Assembly: GCA_017547395.1 (NCBI GenBank)
Contig: JAFYPS010000189.1
Location: 1-24,025 of the forward strand
Direction: 5' to 3'
Length of the DNA: 24,025 nt
From: Clostridia bacterium
Lineage (GTDB): Bacteria > Bacillota_A > Clostridia > Oscillospirales > CAG-272
The translations under genes and the position numbers were made by a program. The first letter of the stretch is position 1, and each line of letters starts with the position of its first letter. This document shows positions 15,777 through 22,926 of this stretch, piece after piece. The notes under the pieces are model-generated. The model was not told where the DNA came from. It ran no database searches and saw only the letters and a program-made list of their open reading frames with translations.

Positions 15777-17503
15777 AAAATACGTTAGAACGCGTTTTCT
15801 CCTACTGTAAACGCAGTATGCCAAAGCTTGTAGCTACACTTTTCCTCGCTCTTGCCATAGTGGCGATGACGCTTTACCTGCCCATCCTTATCGGTGAAGC
15901 TATCGACCTTTGCATTGAGGGCAACGTTCGCTTTGACCTGATAAAGCCAATACTCATCAAAAGCGGAATAATCGTGATTCTTACCGCAGTTCTGCAGTGG
16001 ATAATGAGTATCCTCAACAACTCAATTACTTACACGGTTGTGCGCGATATCAGAAGCGATGCTATCCGCAAACTGCAAAAGCTCCCGCTCTCCTATATAG
16101 ATTCGCATAAGGCGGGTGACATTGTAAACCGCGTAATCTCCGACGTAGACCAGTTTTCCGACGGTTTGCTTATGGGCTTTACACAGTTCTTTACGGGTAT
16201 TGCAACGATTCTCGGCACAATTATCTTTATGATACTGCTCGACTGGAGAATTGCAATTTTTGTAGTTGTACTTACTCCGCTTTCTCTCTTCGTTGCAAAG
16301 TTTATTGCAGAGCATACACACGATTTCTTTTTGCTCCAGAGCAAAACCAAGGCGGAGCAGACAGGCTTTGTAAACGAAACTATCAGCGAACAGAAGGTTT
16401 CTATTGCATTCTCCCACGGCGACGAGAATATTGAAAAATTCAACGAGATAAACGAGCGTCTTGAAAAATGCTCGCTTAAAGCAACCTTCTATTCCTCGCT
16501 GACCAACCCCTCAACAAGAGTTGTAAACAATTTTGTTTACCTTGGCGTTGCACTTCTCGGCGGATTTTTCTGCATCGGCGGTGCGGGAATGACTGTCGGA
16601 AATCTCGCAGTCTTTCTCCGCTATGCAAACCAGTACACAAAGCCGTTCAACGAGATTTCGGGCGTTATAACCGAGCTTCAGAACGCGCTCACCTGTGCAG
16701 GAAGAATATTTGAGCTTCTCGATGCAAAAGAAATCGAGCCCGACAAAGAAAATGCCGCAGATCCCGAAACGGTAAACGGCAATATCGATTTTAAAAACGT
16801 TTATTTCTCATACGTCCCAGAAAAGAAGCTTATCGAAAACTTCAACTTTTCGGCAAAGCACGGTCAGCGCATTGCCATTGTCGGCCCGACAGGCTGCGGC
16901 AAGACCACGCTTATCAATCTGCTGATGCGTTTTTACAATCCCACAAGCGGTACAATCGAAATTGACGGTATCGGAACAAGAGATTTAAAACGTTCAACCT
17001 TGCGCAAAAACTTTGGTATGGTACTTCAGGACACGTGGCTTTGCGAAGGCACTATACGCGAAAATATCGCAATGGGCAAGCCCGATGCCACCGATGAAGA
17101 GGTAATAGCCGCTGCCAAGGCATCACACGCGCACTCGTTTATCAAGGCTCTGCCAAACGGATATGACACGTATATCGGTGAGGACGGCGGCGCACTCAGC
17201 GCAGGACAAAAACAGCTTCTCTGCATAACGCGTATTATGCTCTGTCTGCCTCCTATGCTTATACTCGACGAGGCAACCTCCTCTATAGATACACGTACAG
17301 AAATGCGCATTCAGAACGCGTTTGCAACACTTATGAAAGGCAGAACAAGCTTTATCGTTGCACACCGCCTTTCCACCATTCGCGAGGCTGACGTTATCCT
17401 TGTTATGAAGGACGGAAACATCATCGAACAGGGCTCTCACGATGAACTGCTTGAAAAAGGCGGATTCTACTCGGAACTCTGGAACGCTCAATTCATCAAT
17501 TAA
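15773..17503 (+). CDS. ABC exporter half-transporter with canonical Walker B, partner of the upstream gene
   Basis: A 576-residue membrane-NBD fusion. The NBD carries Walker A GPTGCGKTT (371-379), Walker B MLILDEATSSID with catalytic Glu500, and an intact H-loop AHR (530-532), while its signature is altered to LSAGQ (475-479). In a heterodimer this gives one competent ATP site (this Walker B with the partner's FSGGQ) and one degenerate site. The ATG overlaps the upstream TGA by 4 bases and has a strong AAGGAGG site inside the preceding gene, so the two halves are made together. A nucleosidase gene follows after 10 bases. Confidence 0.92.
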   Translation: MKNTLERVFSYCKRSMPKLVATLFLALAIVAMTLYLPILIGEAIDLCIEGNVRFDLIKPILIKSGIIVILTAVLQWIMSILNNSITYTVVRDIRSDAIRKLQKLPLSYIDSHKAGDIVNRVISDVDQFSDGLLMGFTQFFTGIATILGTIIFMILLDWRIAIFVVVLTPLSLFVAKFIAEHTHDFFLLQSKTKAEQTGFVNETISEQKVSIAFSHGDENIEKFNEINERLEKCSLKATFYSSLTNPSTRVVNNFVYLGVALLGGFFCIGGAGMTVGNLAVFLRYANQYTKPFNEISGVITELQNALTCAGRIFELLDAKEIEPDKENAADPETVNGNIDFKNVYFSYVPEKKLIENFNFSAKHGQRIAIVGPTGCGKTTLINLLMRFYNPTSGTIEIDGIGTRDLKRSTLRKNFGMVLQDTWLCEGTIRENIAMGKPDATDEEVIAAAKASHAHSFIKALPNGYDTYIGEDGGALSAGQKQLLCITRIMLCLPPMLILDEATSSIDTRTEMRIQNAFATLMKGRTSFIVAHRLSTIREADVILVMKDGNIIEQGSHDELLEKGGFYSELWNAQFIN

Positions 17504-17513
17504 GGAGTTAAAT

Positions 17514-18200
17514 ATGATAGGAATAATTTGTGCTATGAAAATAGAGGCGGAGGCTATATGCGCTTCTCTCTCTGACGTAAAAAAAGAAACCGTAAGCGGA
17601 ATTGAATTTACACACGGAACGCTTTACGGCAAGGAAATCGTTCTCGCGGTATGCGGCATTGGCAAGGTGTTTGCCGCTATCTGCACGGAGGCAATGATTA
17701 TCCGCTATTCCCCCTCGCTTATAATCAACAGCGGTGTTGCGGGAACACTCACCGACAAGCTTTCTATCGGAGATATTGCAGTCGCAAAGAGCCTTGTCCA
17801 GCACGATATGGACACAAGCGCACTCGGCGACCCTGTCGGACTTATCTCGGGCATAAACAAAATCTACTTTGACGCCGATGAAAAAGCAGTTAAAACCTTT
17901 GAAAAGGTCTGCGCCGCAATAGGCGCAAACAGCGTAGTCGGCACCATCGCTTCGGGTGACCAATTTATGTCGGACACCGAAAAGAAACTTGCCGTACGCG
18001 ACCGTTTTGACGCTATCGCGTGCGAAATGGAGGGCGCAGCGGTGGCACACGTTGCATTTATAAACGGCGTTCCATTTGCGGTACTGCGCGCAATCTCGGA
18101 TAGCGCAAGCGGCGACGCGCAAATGGAATATCCCAAGTTTGTTGCAATGGCTGCAGAACGCTCGCACAGGATAATCGACGAATTTATAAAAGAATGGTAA
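17514..18200 (+). CDS. mtnN: 5'-methylthioadenosine/S-adenosylhomocysteine nucleosidase
   Basis: A 228-residue cytoplasmic enzyme, near the usual length (232 in E. coli). It aligns end to end with the family: GIICAMKIEAE with Glu11 (Glu12 in E. coli), INSGVAGTL (71-79), ACEMEGAAVAHV with Met172 and Glu173, and AISDSA with the catalytic acid Asp196. It removes adenine from methylthioadenosine, S-adenosylhomocysteine and 5'-deoxyadenosine, which serves methionine salvage, methylation and radical-SAM by-product clearance. The start is ATG 17514, 6 bases after AAGGAG. It follows the ABC exporter genes with only 10 bases between and shares their transcript; a functional link to them is not evident. 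A terminator follows at once. Confidence 0.95.
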   Translation: MIGIICAMKIEAEAICASLSDVKKETVSGIEFTHGTLYGKEIVLAVCGIGKVFAAICTEAMIIRYSPSLIINSGVAGTLTDKLSIGDIAVAKSLVQHDMDTSALGDPVGLISGINKIYFDADEKAVKTFEKVCAAIGANSVVGTIASGDQFMSDTEKKLAVRDRFDAIACEMEGAAVAHVAFINGVPFAVLRAISDSASGDAQMEYPKFVAMAAERSHRIIDEFIKEW

Positions 18201-18203
18201 AAC

Positions 18204-18241
18204 AAACCCCTCGGTTTCAAACAGGAACCGAGGGGTTTTTG
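18204..18241 (+). terminator. Bidirectional terminator between mtnN and the minus-strand dehydrogenase operon
   Basis: An 11-bp GC-rich stem (18206-18216 with 18226-18236) has T-rich runs on both sides: TTTTTGTTT on the plus strand and a shorter TTTGTTTT on the minus strand. The two converging genes stop 42 bases apart, so it probably serves both. Confidence 0.88.
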
Positions 18242-18242
18242 T

Positions 18243-19304
18243 TTATTTGATTTTTTCTACTTCATCAAGAATTGCGTTATAAAGAACGCCGTCCTTTTCA
18301 AGTCCACAGACATCTGTGAGTATTTCGCCGTTTGACTTTGAAGCCTTTATCTCGCGCCACTTTACGTCCTTTTCGTTATCATAAAGCAGTGCGGCAGCCG
18401 CAGTCTTAATAAGCACCTCGGGCATAATGCCGTTTTCATAAATAAGGCACATAGGTCCCATTATTCTTTCGCCCTTTGCAAGCTTTCTTTCCGGATCGCG
18501 TGCATTTCTTGCAACGGTGTCAACTATCGTCTTGCTGCAGAACTTTTCCTTTGAAAGCGCAGCAAACTCTGCCTGATCGGCCTCGTCATAGCCAAATTCC
18601 TTGCAAAGCACCTTGTTTGTAACCTCGTAGTTCTTGTCAAGCTGACGGAGAATCTCCTCGTCGTTTGCCGCCTTTGCATAATCCGTGTAGCCCTTTACGT
18701 AGCCGAGATACGCGATAACACAGCTTGCGGCATTATAAGTATAAAGCTTGCGGGTGAGAAAGTTTCCGAAGTTCTCTATCGGACGGATGCCGCGTATCTT
18801 CACGTCGTAGCCGCCGAGAAGGTCGGCATTGCACTGAAGATAGGGGTAGTTCTCCGAGTCAATGTCAAGACCGGAGTCGGTAGTGGTGCAGAAAACCGTT
18901 GCTTCACTTACCGAAATATCCATATTTCCAATTGCCGCAGAAAGAACCGCAGACGGTTTTGAAGAGTTTTCGCAGGTGATTATCGTATAATGAACGTTGT
19001 CCTTTAAAAGTCCTGCAAGCGATGCGCCAACATCCGGGAGATTCTGTCCGCCGACAGACACAAGTATAAGCTCACAGCCGTCAATATCAGCGTTTTCCCA
19101 GGTGTACGCCTTGAAGTTTTTAACCGTGAACGGCTCGCGCACGTTGCCGAAAAAGCGTACTGTAAACTCGCCCTTTGCATTAAGCTCGTCAACAAGCACC
19201 TTGTCCTTGTCAATAAAAACTATCTCGGCATTATCCTCGGCAAGAAGTCTGCCGATAAAGCCGCGGCCGGTTTTACCCGCGCCTACAACCGCTATTTTAC
19301 TCAT
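18243..19304 (-). CDS. Mannitol-dehydrogenase-fold protein (second copy), catalytic His replaced by Ser
   Basis: A 353-residue member of the polyol-specific long-chain dehydrogenase family, closest in layout to mannitol-1-phosphate 5-dehydrogenase. The nucleotide-binding loop is GAGKTGRGFIG (8-18), and VGGQNLP (84-90) and TCENSSKP (110-117) match the Rossmann half. The active-site motif K-x4-N-x2-H appears as Lys186, Asn191 and Ser194, so the histidine is lost. It also lacks other usual bulk (family members are about 380 residues). It is the last gene of the operon, overlapping the previous one by 8 bases (ATGAGTAA). It could be an altered-specificity enzyme, or a non-catalytic or partner subunit of its neighbour. 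The family call is firm; the reaction is not known. Confidence 0.85.
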   Translation of the reverse strand: MSKIAVVGAGKTGRGFIGRLLAEDNAEIVFIDKDKVLVDELNAKGEFTVRFFGNVREPFTVKNFKAYTWENADIDGCELILVSVGGQNLPDVGASLAGLLKDNVHYTIITCENSSKPSAVLSAAIGNMDISVSEATVFCTTTDSGLDIDSENYPYLQCNADLLGGYDVKIRGIRPIENFGNFLTRKLYTYNAASCVIAYLGYVKGYTDYAKAANDEEILRQLDKNYEVTNKVLCKEFGYDEADQAEFAALSKEKFCSKTIVDTVARNARDPERKLAKGERIMGPMCLIYENGIMPEVLIKTAAAALLYDNEKDVKWREIKASKSNGEILTDVCGLEKDGVLYNAILDEVEKIK

Positions 19305-20469
19305 TGATATAGCCTTCTTTCTTAAGCATTTCTATCTTCTCTTTTACAAGTGTTGCAATAGTTCCGTTTACGTCAAGCTTGCAGACGTTTTCAAGAACGT
19401 AATCAACGCCATTTTCTTTTCTCATTCTGCAAAGCTCCTCGGCAAACTCGTCGCCCTCGCTCTCATAATAGATAGCGGCGGCAATAGCGGTACAGAGATT
19501 TTCGGGCTTAATACCGTAGGAGTCAACAAGTCTTGCAGAGCCTACAAGACGGTCGTCGGGACCGAGCTTACGCAAGGGGTCACGCGCATTTCTCTCAATA
19601 AAGTCAACGATAGTGTAGTCCTGAAGCTTTGCCTTTGAAGTAAGGGTAAATGCAAGCTGCTCGTCAAGCGGGAAATTATGCTTGAGCGAAAGCGCTCTCG
19701 CGGTTTCCTGATATACACCGTCAAGAATCTTAAGAATTTTTTCATCGTGTGCGGCATCGGCAATTTTTTCATATCCGAAGAGTGCGCCGAGATAAGAGGT
19801 AGTGCCGTTTGCAGCATTGTATGTATAGAATTTTCTTTCAAGGAAGCCTGTGAACTCGGGAACAAGCTTAAGTCCCTTTATTTCGGGAAGACTGCCCTTA
19901 AGGCGCGATGCATCTACGGGAAGCTCCCAGAAATTCTGAACGTTTACGATAAGCGGGTCCTTTTCGAGAAGCTCCTTTGAGGACTCGATAGCAGAGCGCA
20001 TAATAACAGCCTCGGTAATGCCGACGTTGTTTTCAAAATACTCTCTTGCATCATCCGAAATAATCTCGGAAATGCCGTCTTTAAGGATATCTGCAGGCTT
20101 TTTCCAGTTTTCGCAGGTAACGATATTGAGGTTGCCGCCGCGCTTTGCCTTGAGCTCGATTCCGGCAGTGAGATAAGGAACTATCTCGCCGAGATTCTTT
20201 CCGCCTACAGCGTTGAATATCGCATCGGCATCGGCAATAGCCTCTGCAATTTTTTCCTTGTCGGAGAACTTGAGCGCCTTTGCACCCTTTACAACGCAGT
20301 TCTCTGCCTCGTTGCCGAGGATATTGACGGTGTACTGACCGCGCTCGTTCATAAGGTCGGTAAGACCGTCAAACTTTTCAACAAAAGTAAACTCGATTCC
20401 ACTGAGATACAAAAGATGTCCTATAAAGCCGCGGGCAATTTTGCCTGCTCCAAAAATTACACAACTCAT
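19297..20469 (-). CDS. Mannitol-dehydrogenase-fold protein (first copy), catalytic His replaced by Asn
   Basis: A 390-residue protein of the mannitol dehydrogenase family with the NAD(P) loop GAGKIARGFIG (7-17), VGGKNLGEI (88-96) and TCENWKKP (118-125). The family's K-x4-N-x2-H motif reads Lys213, Asn218, Asn221 (KFYTYNAAN), so the histidine is replaced by Asn. The length matches mannitol-1-phosphate 5-dehydrogenase (382 in E. coli). The ATG overlaps the kinase stop by 4 bases (ATGA), and its own stop overlaps the next paralogue by 8. By family it should oxidise a sugar alcohol or its phosphate, or reduce the ketose, with NAD(H). Its place after an FGGY kinase fits a phosphorylated substrate. 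It is clearly diverged from the adjacent copy rather than a recent duplicate. Confidence 0.87.
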   Translation of the reverse strand: MSCVIFGAGKIARGFIGHLLYLSGIEFTFVEKFDGLTDLMNERGQYTVNILGNEAENCVVKGAKALKFSDKEKIAEAIADADAIFNAVGGKNLGEIVPYLTAGIELKAKRGGNLNIVTCENWKKPADILKDGISEIISDDAREYFENNVGITEAVIMRSAIESSKELLEKDPLIVNVQNFWELPVDASRLKGSLPEIKGLKLVPEFTGFLERKFYTYNAANGTTSYLGALFGYEKIADAAHDEKILKILDGVYQETARALSLKHNFPLDEQLAFTLTSKAKLQDYTIVDFIERNARDPLRKLGPDDRLVGSARLVDSYGIKPENLCTAIAAAIYYESEGDEFAEELCRMRKENGVDYVLENVCKLDVNGTIATLVKEKIEMLKKEGYINE

Positions 20470-21848
20470 TTTTCTCTTTCCTTCCTTAATTCACTGAATT
20501 CTATAAAGTTTTCTTTATTGGTTTCGTAAAGCTTTTTATAAAGCTCATAGCGCTCGCGAAGCTTTGGGAGCAAAGCAGGTTCGCTAACGCTTTCTATACG
20601 GCACATATCGTTTGAAGCGCCGATTATATCAGGATATATCCCTGTTGCAACTGCCGCAATCATACACGCGCCGTATGCAGAGGTATCCTTTTCCTCAAGC
20701 GTTACTACCGGCACACCGTAAAGAGAGGCTTTCAGCATATTGAACTTTTTATCTTTAGCGGCTCCGCCTGCCGTGACAATTGCTCTCGGTTTATCCTTGA
20801 TGCCAAGCGTTTCATAGACGTGGTATTCACTGAATGCCACCCCCTCAAGTACGCTGTACGCAAGGTCCTCTTTTTTCGTATCGCCCGAAATTCCAAAAAA
20901 CATTCCGCGGGCGAAAGAGTCCCATATCGGTGCGCGCTCACCCGAAAGATACGGCAAAAATATCGGTGCGCCTTTATCAAGACTGCTTTGAATATCAATA
21001 TTATCAAAGCCGAAATTCTGAATGCCAAAGTCGAGTGCCGCGCCGCACGAGGCAGTCACACCGTAATGCACGTTGCCGACAAAATACGGTCCGCTTACCA
21101 TACCGGTGTCCCTGTCAAGCGTGTCCGAGGTGTAGCCGATATGCGCACTTGTACCCGTAATGTCAAACGCCATTTCGCTCTTGACAATACCCATTCCGAC
21201 AAGCCCTGCAAAGTAGTCGTTGCAGCCGACAATCACAGGCGTACCCGCCTTTATTCCCGTTGCTTTTTCCGCATCTTCGCTGACTCTGCCCGCTATGTCA
21301 AACGGGCTTTTAAGTTTCGGGAGGACGTTGCGGTTTACTCCTATAAAGTCAAGCATTTTCTGAGAATAATCTCCGCTTTCAAGATTTGCAAGTCCGCGCC
21401 AGGAATACTTATCGCTGACAAACTCACCCGTCAGAAACTCGACTATCGTTTCCTTAGGCTGACAAACCTTTTTTATACCGTAATGCTCCTTTATGTAAAG
21501 AAGTCTTGGTATCGGATATGAAACTATATCGGGATGCGGCATTGAAATCTCCGAGATAAACTCGTCTTGCGAAAAGTGCGCTTTTATCTTTGCAAGCTCG
21601 TCTTTTCCGACCGCATCACGCCAGGAAATAACGTATTCACCGTTTATCACGTACGTTCCGACCTGACTTGAAAGCGAAATTGCGTCTATCAAGTATCCGC
21701 CGCACTCACAAAGCGCATCCGTTACCGCACTTATCCACGCTTTTACAGAATCGTTTGCATATGATTTTTTAACCTTAAAAACGGTCTTTCCGTTCTCGGT
21801 GAGAAGCACCTTGACCGATGAAGTTCCAAGGTCAATTCCCGCTATCAC
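20466..21848 (-). CDS. FGGY-family carbohydrate kinase
   Basis: A 460-residue sugar kinase of the xylulokinase/glycerol kinase class. The N-terminal phosphate loop is DLGTSSVK (6-13); SWRDAVG (75-81) matches the sugar-binding WxD block; CNDYFAGLVGMG places the probable catalytic base at Asp211; FDITGTSAHIGY and FLPYLSGERAPIWD (about 291-304) are the ATP-binding half. Where xylulokinases have SGQMHG this protein has SSQVGTY (60-66), so its sugar probably differs. The start is GTG 21848, overlapping the dehydrogenase stop by 4 bases (GTGA), and its stop overlaps the next start. Context suggests it phosphorylates a ketose made by the upstream zinc dehydrogenase, or a polyol that the downstream dehydrogenases then oxidise. 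Confidence 0.9.
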   Translation of the reverse strand: MIAGIDLGTSSVKVLLTENGKTVFKVKKSYANDSVKAWISAVTDALCECGGYLIDAISLSSQVGTYVINGEYVISWRDAVGKDELAKIKAHFSQDEFISEISMPHPDIVSYPIPRLLYIKEHYGIKKVCQPKETIVEFLTGEFVSDKYSWRGLANLESGDYSQKMLDFIGVNRNVLPKLKSPFDIAGRVSEDAEKATGIKAGTPVIVGCNDYFAGLVGMGIVKSEMAFDITGTSAHIGYTSDTLDRDTGMVSGPYFVGNVHYGVTASCGAALDFGIQNFGFDNIDIQSSLDKGAPIFLPYLSGERAPIWDSFARGMFFGISGDTKKEDLAYSVLEGVAFSEYHVYETLGIKDKPRAIVTAGGAAKDKKFNMLKASLYGVPVVTLEEKDTSAYGACMIAAVATGIYPDIIGASNDMCRIESVSEPALLPKLRERYELYKKLYETNKENFIEFSELRKEREK

Positions 21849-22858
21849 AGTTTAAACACCGCCTTGACAAAGCCGGTGGGACGCTTTCTTGCAAGGTCGA
21901 TTGCCCTCTCAAATTCTTCAAGAGGAAGCTCCTCGGTAATGAAATCCTCGAGATTTACAATTCCGCTTGCCATAAGGTCTACCGCCTTCTGATGCATATT
22001 CCAGTTGTTGCCGGCACCCACAAGATGCAGATTGTTGATGTGAATATCATCAATACGTATGTTCATTATCTTGCCTCTGCCATATCCGGCAAGCACCACT
22101 GTGCCGCCTTTTTTAGCAAGCTTAAGGCAGTTCTGGATGCATTCCTCTATACCCGTTGCATCAATGATAACGTCGGTTCCCTCGGGATGAAGCTTTTTCA
22201 TCTCTTCCATAAGGTCCTGTTCTTTGGTTGCGATAGTTGCATATGCCCCCATCTTTTCCGCAAGGTCAAGACGGCCGCGTGTAGTAGCGCACACAACTAT
22301 TTTGGAAAGTCCCATTGCCTTTGCTACTGCAAGCGTGCAAAGACCGATAGAGCCGGCACCCATTATCATACAGGTATCACCAAGCTTTGCACGTGACTTT
22401 TTCATAGTTCCGAGTGCAACGCCAAGCGGCTCGCAAAGTGATGCATGTGCAAAACTCACATTATCGGGGAGATGGCAAAGACCGTATGCAGGCACTACTA
22501 CATACTCGGCATATGCGCCGTTACGCTTAAAGCCAATCTCCTCAAAGCTCTTGCAGTATCTCCATTCGCCCTTGCGGCAAGCCTCGCATTTGAGACATAC
22601 AACGTCGTTGCTTCCCACAACGCGCTTGCCTATCCAGCTTTCAGAAACGCCTTCGCCAACCGCTTCAACAACACCGCTCCACTCGTGACCGGGAATCAGC
22701 GGATAGTTTGCAGGAATGTTTCCGTCAATCACCTCAAGGTCAGTAGCGCAGACCGCCGCCGCCATTACTTTTACGCGGACAAATCCGCTCGGTATTTCGG
22801 GAATTGGCGTGTCCTTAAGAACCATTACTCCCGGCTTTTCAATTACAACTGATTTCAT
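21845..22858 (-). CDS. Zinc-dependent medium-chain dehydrogenase (sorbitol/threonine dehydrogenase type)
   Basis: A 337-residue MDR-superfamily enzyme. The catalytic zinc site is Cys37 (AVCATD), His58 and Glu59 (PGHEW), with Glu143 (LCEPLG) as a likely further ligand. The structural zinc lobe has Cys88, Cys91, Cys94 and Cys102. The NAD(P)-binding loop is GAGSIGL (about 165-171). Relatives oxidise a secondary alcohol of a polyol, amino acid or sugar acid. It is the first gene of a four-gene operon; its ATG follows AAGGTGG, and its TGA overlaps the kinase start. A palindrome matching the ROK gene's own operator lies 17 bases before the start codon. I infer the first oxidation step of a polyol or sugar pathway; the exact substrate is not readable. 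Confidence 0.9.
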   Translation of the reverse strand: MKSVVIEKPGVMVLKDTPIPEIPSGFVRVKVMAAAVCATDLEVIDGNIPANYPLIPGHEWSGVVEAVGEGVSESWIGKRVVGSNDVVCLKCEACRKGEWRYCKSFEEIGFKRNGAYAEYVVVPAYGLCHLPDNVSFAHASLCEPLGVALGTMKKSRAKLGDTCMIMGAGSIGLCTLAVAKAMGLSKIVVCATTRGRLDLAEKMGAYATIATKEQDLMEEMKKLHPEGTDVIIDATGIEECIQNCLKLAKKGGTVVLAGYGRGKIMNIRIDDIHINNLHLVGAGNNWNMHQKAVDLMASGIVNLEDFITEELPLEEFERAIDLARKRPTGFVKAVFKL

Positions 22859-22874
22859 AAATTTCCACCTTTTT

Positions 22875-22889
22875 TATCACAGCGTGATA
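22875..22889. promoter_or_regulatory. Putative ROK-protein operator in front of the catabolic operon
   Basis: TATCACAGCGTGATA is a perfect 6-bp inverted repeat around three bases. It matches 13 of 15 bases of the core of the palindrome in the ROK gene promoter (23988-24002). A possible -10 box (TAAAAT, 22894-22889 on the minus strand) abuts it, so a bound protein would block transcription start. Confidence 0.65.
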
Positions 22890-22894
22890 TTTTA

Positions 22895-22910
22895 TTGCAA
22901 ACGAAAATGG
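22895..22910. promoter_or_regulatory. Possible catabolite-responsive element (cre)
   Basis: TTGCAAACGAAAATGG matches the left half of the CcpA consensus (WTGNNARCG) fully and the right half partly, 13 of 16 positions overall. It sits just upstream of the possible -10 box of the catabolic operon, where carbon catabolite repression would be expected. The three mismatches all fall in the last three positions. Confidence 0.3.
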
Positions 22911-22926
22911 ATCGTTAAACCCATTT

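Noticed and set aside
15066..15824. Minus-strand open frame of 252 codons opposite the ABC genes
   Set aside because: It is antisense to the conserved nucleotide-binding domain, rich in Cys/Arg/Tyr and without a ribosome binding site or a recognisable domain; it is a shadow of the real gene.
17508..18167. Minus-strand open frame of 219 codons opposite mtnN
   Set aside because: It mirrors a well-conserved enzyme gene and shows no domain of its own.
20820..21521. Plus-strand open frame of 233 codons opposite the FGGY kinase
   Set aside because: It has skewed basic and Cys-rich composition and lies entirely antisense to conserved kinase motifs.
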